Assembly: GCF_900638305.1 (NCBI RefSeq)
Contig: NZ_LR134506.1
Location: 1,612,001 to 1,676,000, forward strand
Source of the DNA: Porphyromonas cangingivalis
GTDB lineage: Bacteria; Bacteroidota; Bacteroidia; Bacteroidales; Porphyromonadaceae
Length of the DNA stretch: 64,000 nucleotides
Reading direction: 5' to 3'
Shown here piece by piece: positions 63,155-64,000 of the stretch (positions are counted from its first letter, which is position 1; each line of letters starts with the position of its first letter). The notes under the pieces were generated by a model, which made no database searches, was not told where the DNA came from, and saw only the letters and a list, made by a program, of their open reading frames with translations. Position numbers and translations under genes: made by a program.

Positions 63155-63828
63155 ACACACCCCAAGTCATCGACCTCAGAGCACGCCTCGACTTCGCTCC
63201 TGATGCGGTCATCCTTGCCCAAGGAGACTACCCTGCGGACAATGGGCTGAGACATATGATAGACACCGCCCCCCATCTCATCATCTGCGATGGTGCGGTC
63301 AATGGATTGCTCACACACTCGTCCCGCAGACCCGACTGTGTCATAGGCGACGGAGACTCGGTGCCGATGGACAAGTTGGCAGAGCTCGACATACCCTTCG
63401 TACACATCAGTGACCAAGATACCAACGACCTCACGAAGAGTATCAAGCATTGTGCAGAGAGGGGCTGGACACGTATCTGCATCCTCGGTGGCACAGGCCG
63501 TCGTGAAGACCATACGATCGGCAACATCTCTCTCCTGGGCGACTACCACAAGATGGGGCTGGAGGTGAGGATGATGTCGGACTTCGGCACGTTCGTCCCC
63601 ACTGAGGGGGCTGTGACCCTGCTTGTCGAGGAGGGGACACAACTTTCGTTCTTCAACATCGGAGGCAGACCATTCTCGGCACGAGGGGTGAAGTACCCAT
63701 TCGAAGAAGAGATCTTCGCACCTCTGTGGCAGGCTACCCTCAATGAGGCGACGGCATCGGAGGTCTGCCTGCTCTCTTCGGACGTGATCCTCGTATATGT
63801 CGCCCAAGAACGCAAACACCGCAAATAA
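63151..63828 (+). CDS. Thiamine pyrophosphokinase
   Basis: This 225-residue enzyme transfers pyrophosphate from ATP to thiamine. Motifs seen are CDGAVNGLL, PDCVIGDGDSV, SDQDTNDLTKSI and GGTGRREDHTIGN. The C-terminal thiamine-binding part is FNIGGRPFSARGVKYPFEEE. It is translationally coupled to the PnuC-type transporter. Confidence 0.9.
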   Translation: MNTPQVIDLRARLDFAPDAVILAQGDYPADNGLRHMIDTAPHLIICDGAVNGLLTHSSRRPDCVIGDGDSVPMDKLAELDIPFVHISDQDTNDLTKSIKHCAERGWTRICILGGTGRREDHTIGNISLLGDYHKMGLEVRMMSDFGTFVPTEGAVTLLVEEGTQLSFFNIGGRPFSARGVKYPFEEEIFAPLWQATLNEATASEVCLLSSDVILVYVAQERKHRK

Positions 63829-63838
63829 ATCATACATC

Positions 63839-64000
63839 ATGCTGATACTACTTTCGCCCGCCAAACTCATGCGCTCCGTCTCAGTGACTCCGATAGAGAT
63901 GACCGCACCACGGTTCGAAGAGACGGCCGAACGCTTTGCCTTCGAGATGAGTGGAAAGAATATCGCTACCCTTGCTCACGAACTCAAGCTCGCTCCAAAA
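63839..64000 (+). CDS. yaaA: YaaA-family peroxide stress protein, N-terminal part (runs off the window)
   Basis: The first 54 codons are open to the window edge. The start MLILLSPAKLM and the later PRFEETAERF match the N-terminus of the YaaA/DUF328 family, which lowers free iron and protects DNA under peroxide stress. Confidence 0.8.
   Translation, partial: MLILLSPAKLMRSVSVTPIEMTAPRFEETAERFAFEMSGKNIATLAHELKLAPK

Overview
This is a chromosomal segment of a Bacteroidales bacterium, most likely a Porphyromonas-type organism. The evidence is the many Bacteroidetes-type lipoproteins, TonB-dependent receptors, a DUF4876/TonB locus, a HmuY-family lipoprotein, a methionine gamma-lyase of the Cys-containing type, IntDOT-type integrases that lack the first catalytic Arg, and promoters with the Bacteroidetes -7 box TAnnTTTG.

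Layout. 1-5040: chromosomal genes on the minus strand (5' part of mutS, a PAP2 phosphatase with a barrel-like tail, a large Ig-like lipoprotein). About 5203-27200: a 22 kb accessory region that looks like two related mobilizable elements in tandem. Element 1 carries two tandem tyrosine integrases, two helix-turn-helix genes, an oriT-like hairpin and a small mob gene. Its cargo is a GNAT acyl-synthase, a LuxR-type regulator, a ThiF-type E1 enzyme, a glycine-repeat precursor peptide, an M50 peptidase with a PqqD-like front, an LpxL-like acyltransferase and a TonB-type barrel. Five copies of a 17-bp palindromic operator lie in the cargo. Three of them sit 23 bp from a -7-like box, so the cargo resembles a quorum-sensing-like, self-regulated lipopeptide system. 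Element 2 keeps the same left end and mob module but has lost its integrases. Its cargo is a restriction-modification locus resembling Type ISP enzymes: GIY-YIG, helicase, methylase and target recognition domain in one chain. A 29-bp inverted repeat across the methylase NPPY codons bounds a 2.2 kb segment holding a second, silent recognition domain, and a tyrosine recombinase gene sits just outside. This is a DNA inversion switch of sequence specificity.

27200-31680: twin lipoproteins with a duplicated 5' leader, then the end of a four-gene TonB receptor/lipoprotein locus (30609-36843, minus). 37651-43684: a tight seven-gene carotenoid operon (crtB, idi, cruF-like, acyltransferase, glycosyltransferase, a periplasmic protein, crtI). 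44014-48229: lipoproteins including a HmuY-leucine-rich-repeat fusion and an alpha/beta hydrolase. 48394-55059 (minus): methionine gamma-lyase, DUF4296 lipoprotein, lspA, a DksA-like protein and ileS. 55620-55701: tRNA-Leu(UAG). 56036-58778: two copies of an IS5-type element around a CPBP protease gene and a HlyD remnant, inserted between the promoter and the start codon of an ABC importer operon. 58790-63828: ABC importer, porin, PnuC-type transporter and thiamine pyrophosphokinase, together a probable thiamine or thiamine-precursor salvage group. 63839-64000: start of a yaaA-type gene.

A dispersed repeat built of three ~22-bp units occurs four times in gene-free DNA. No CRISPR array, rRNA or TPP riboswitch was seen.
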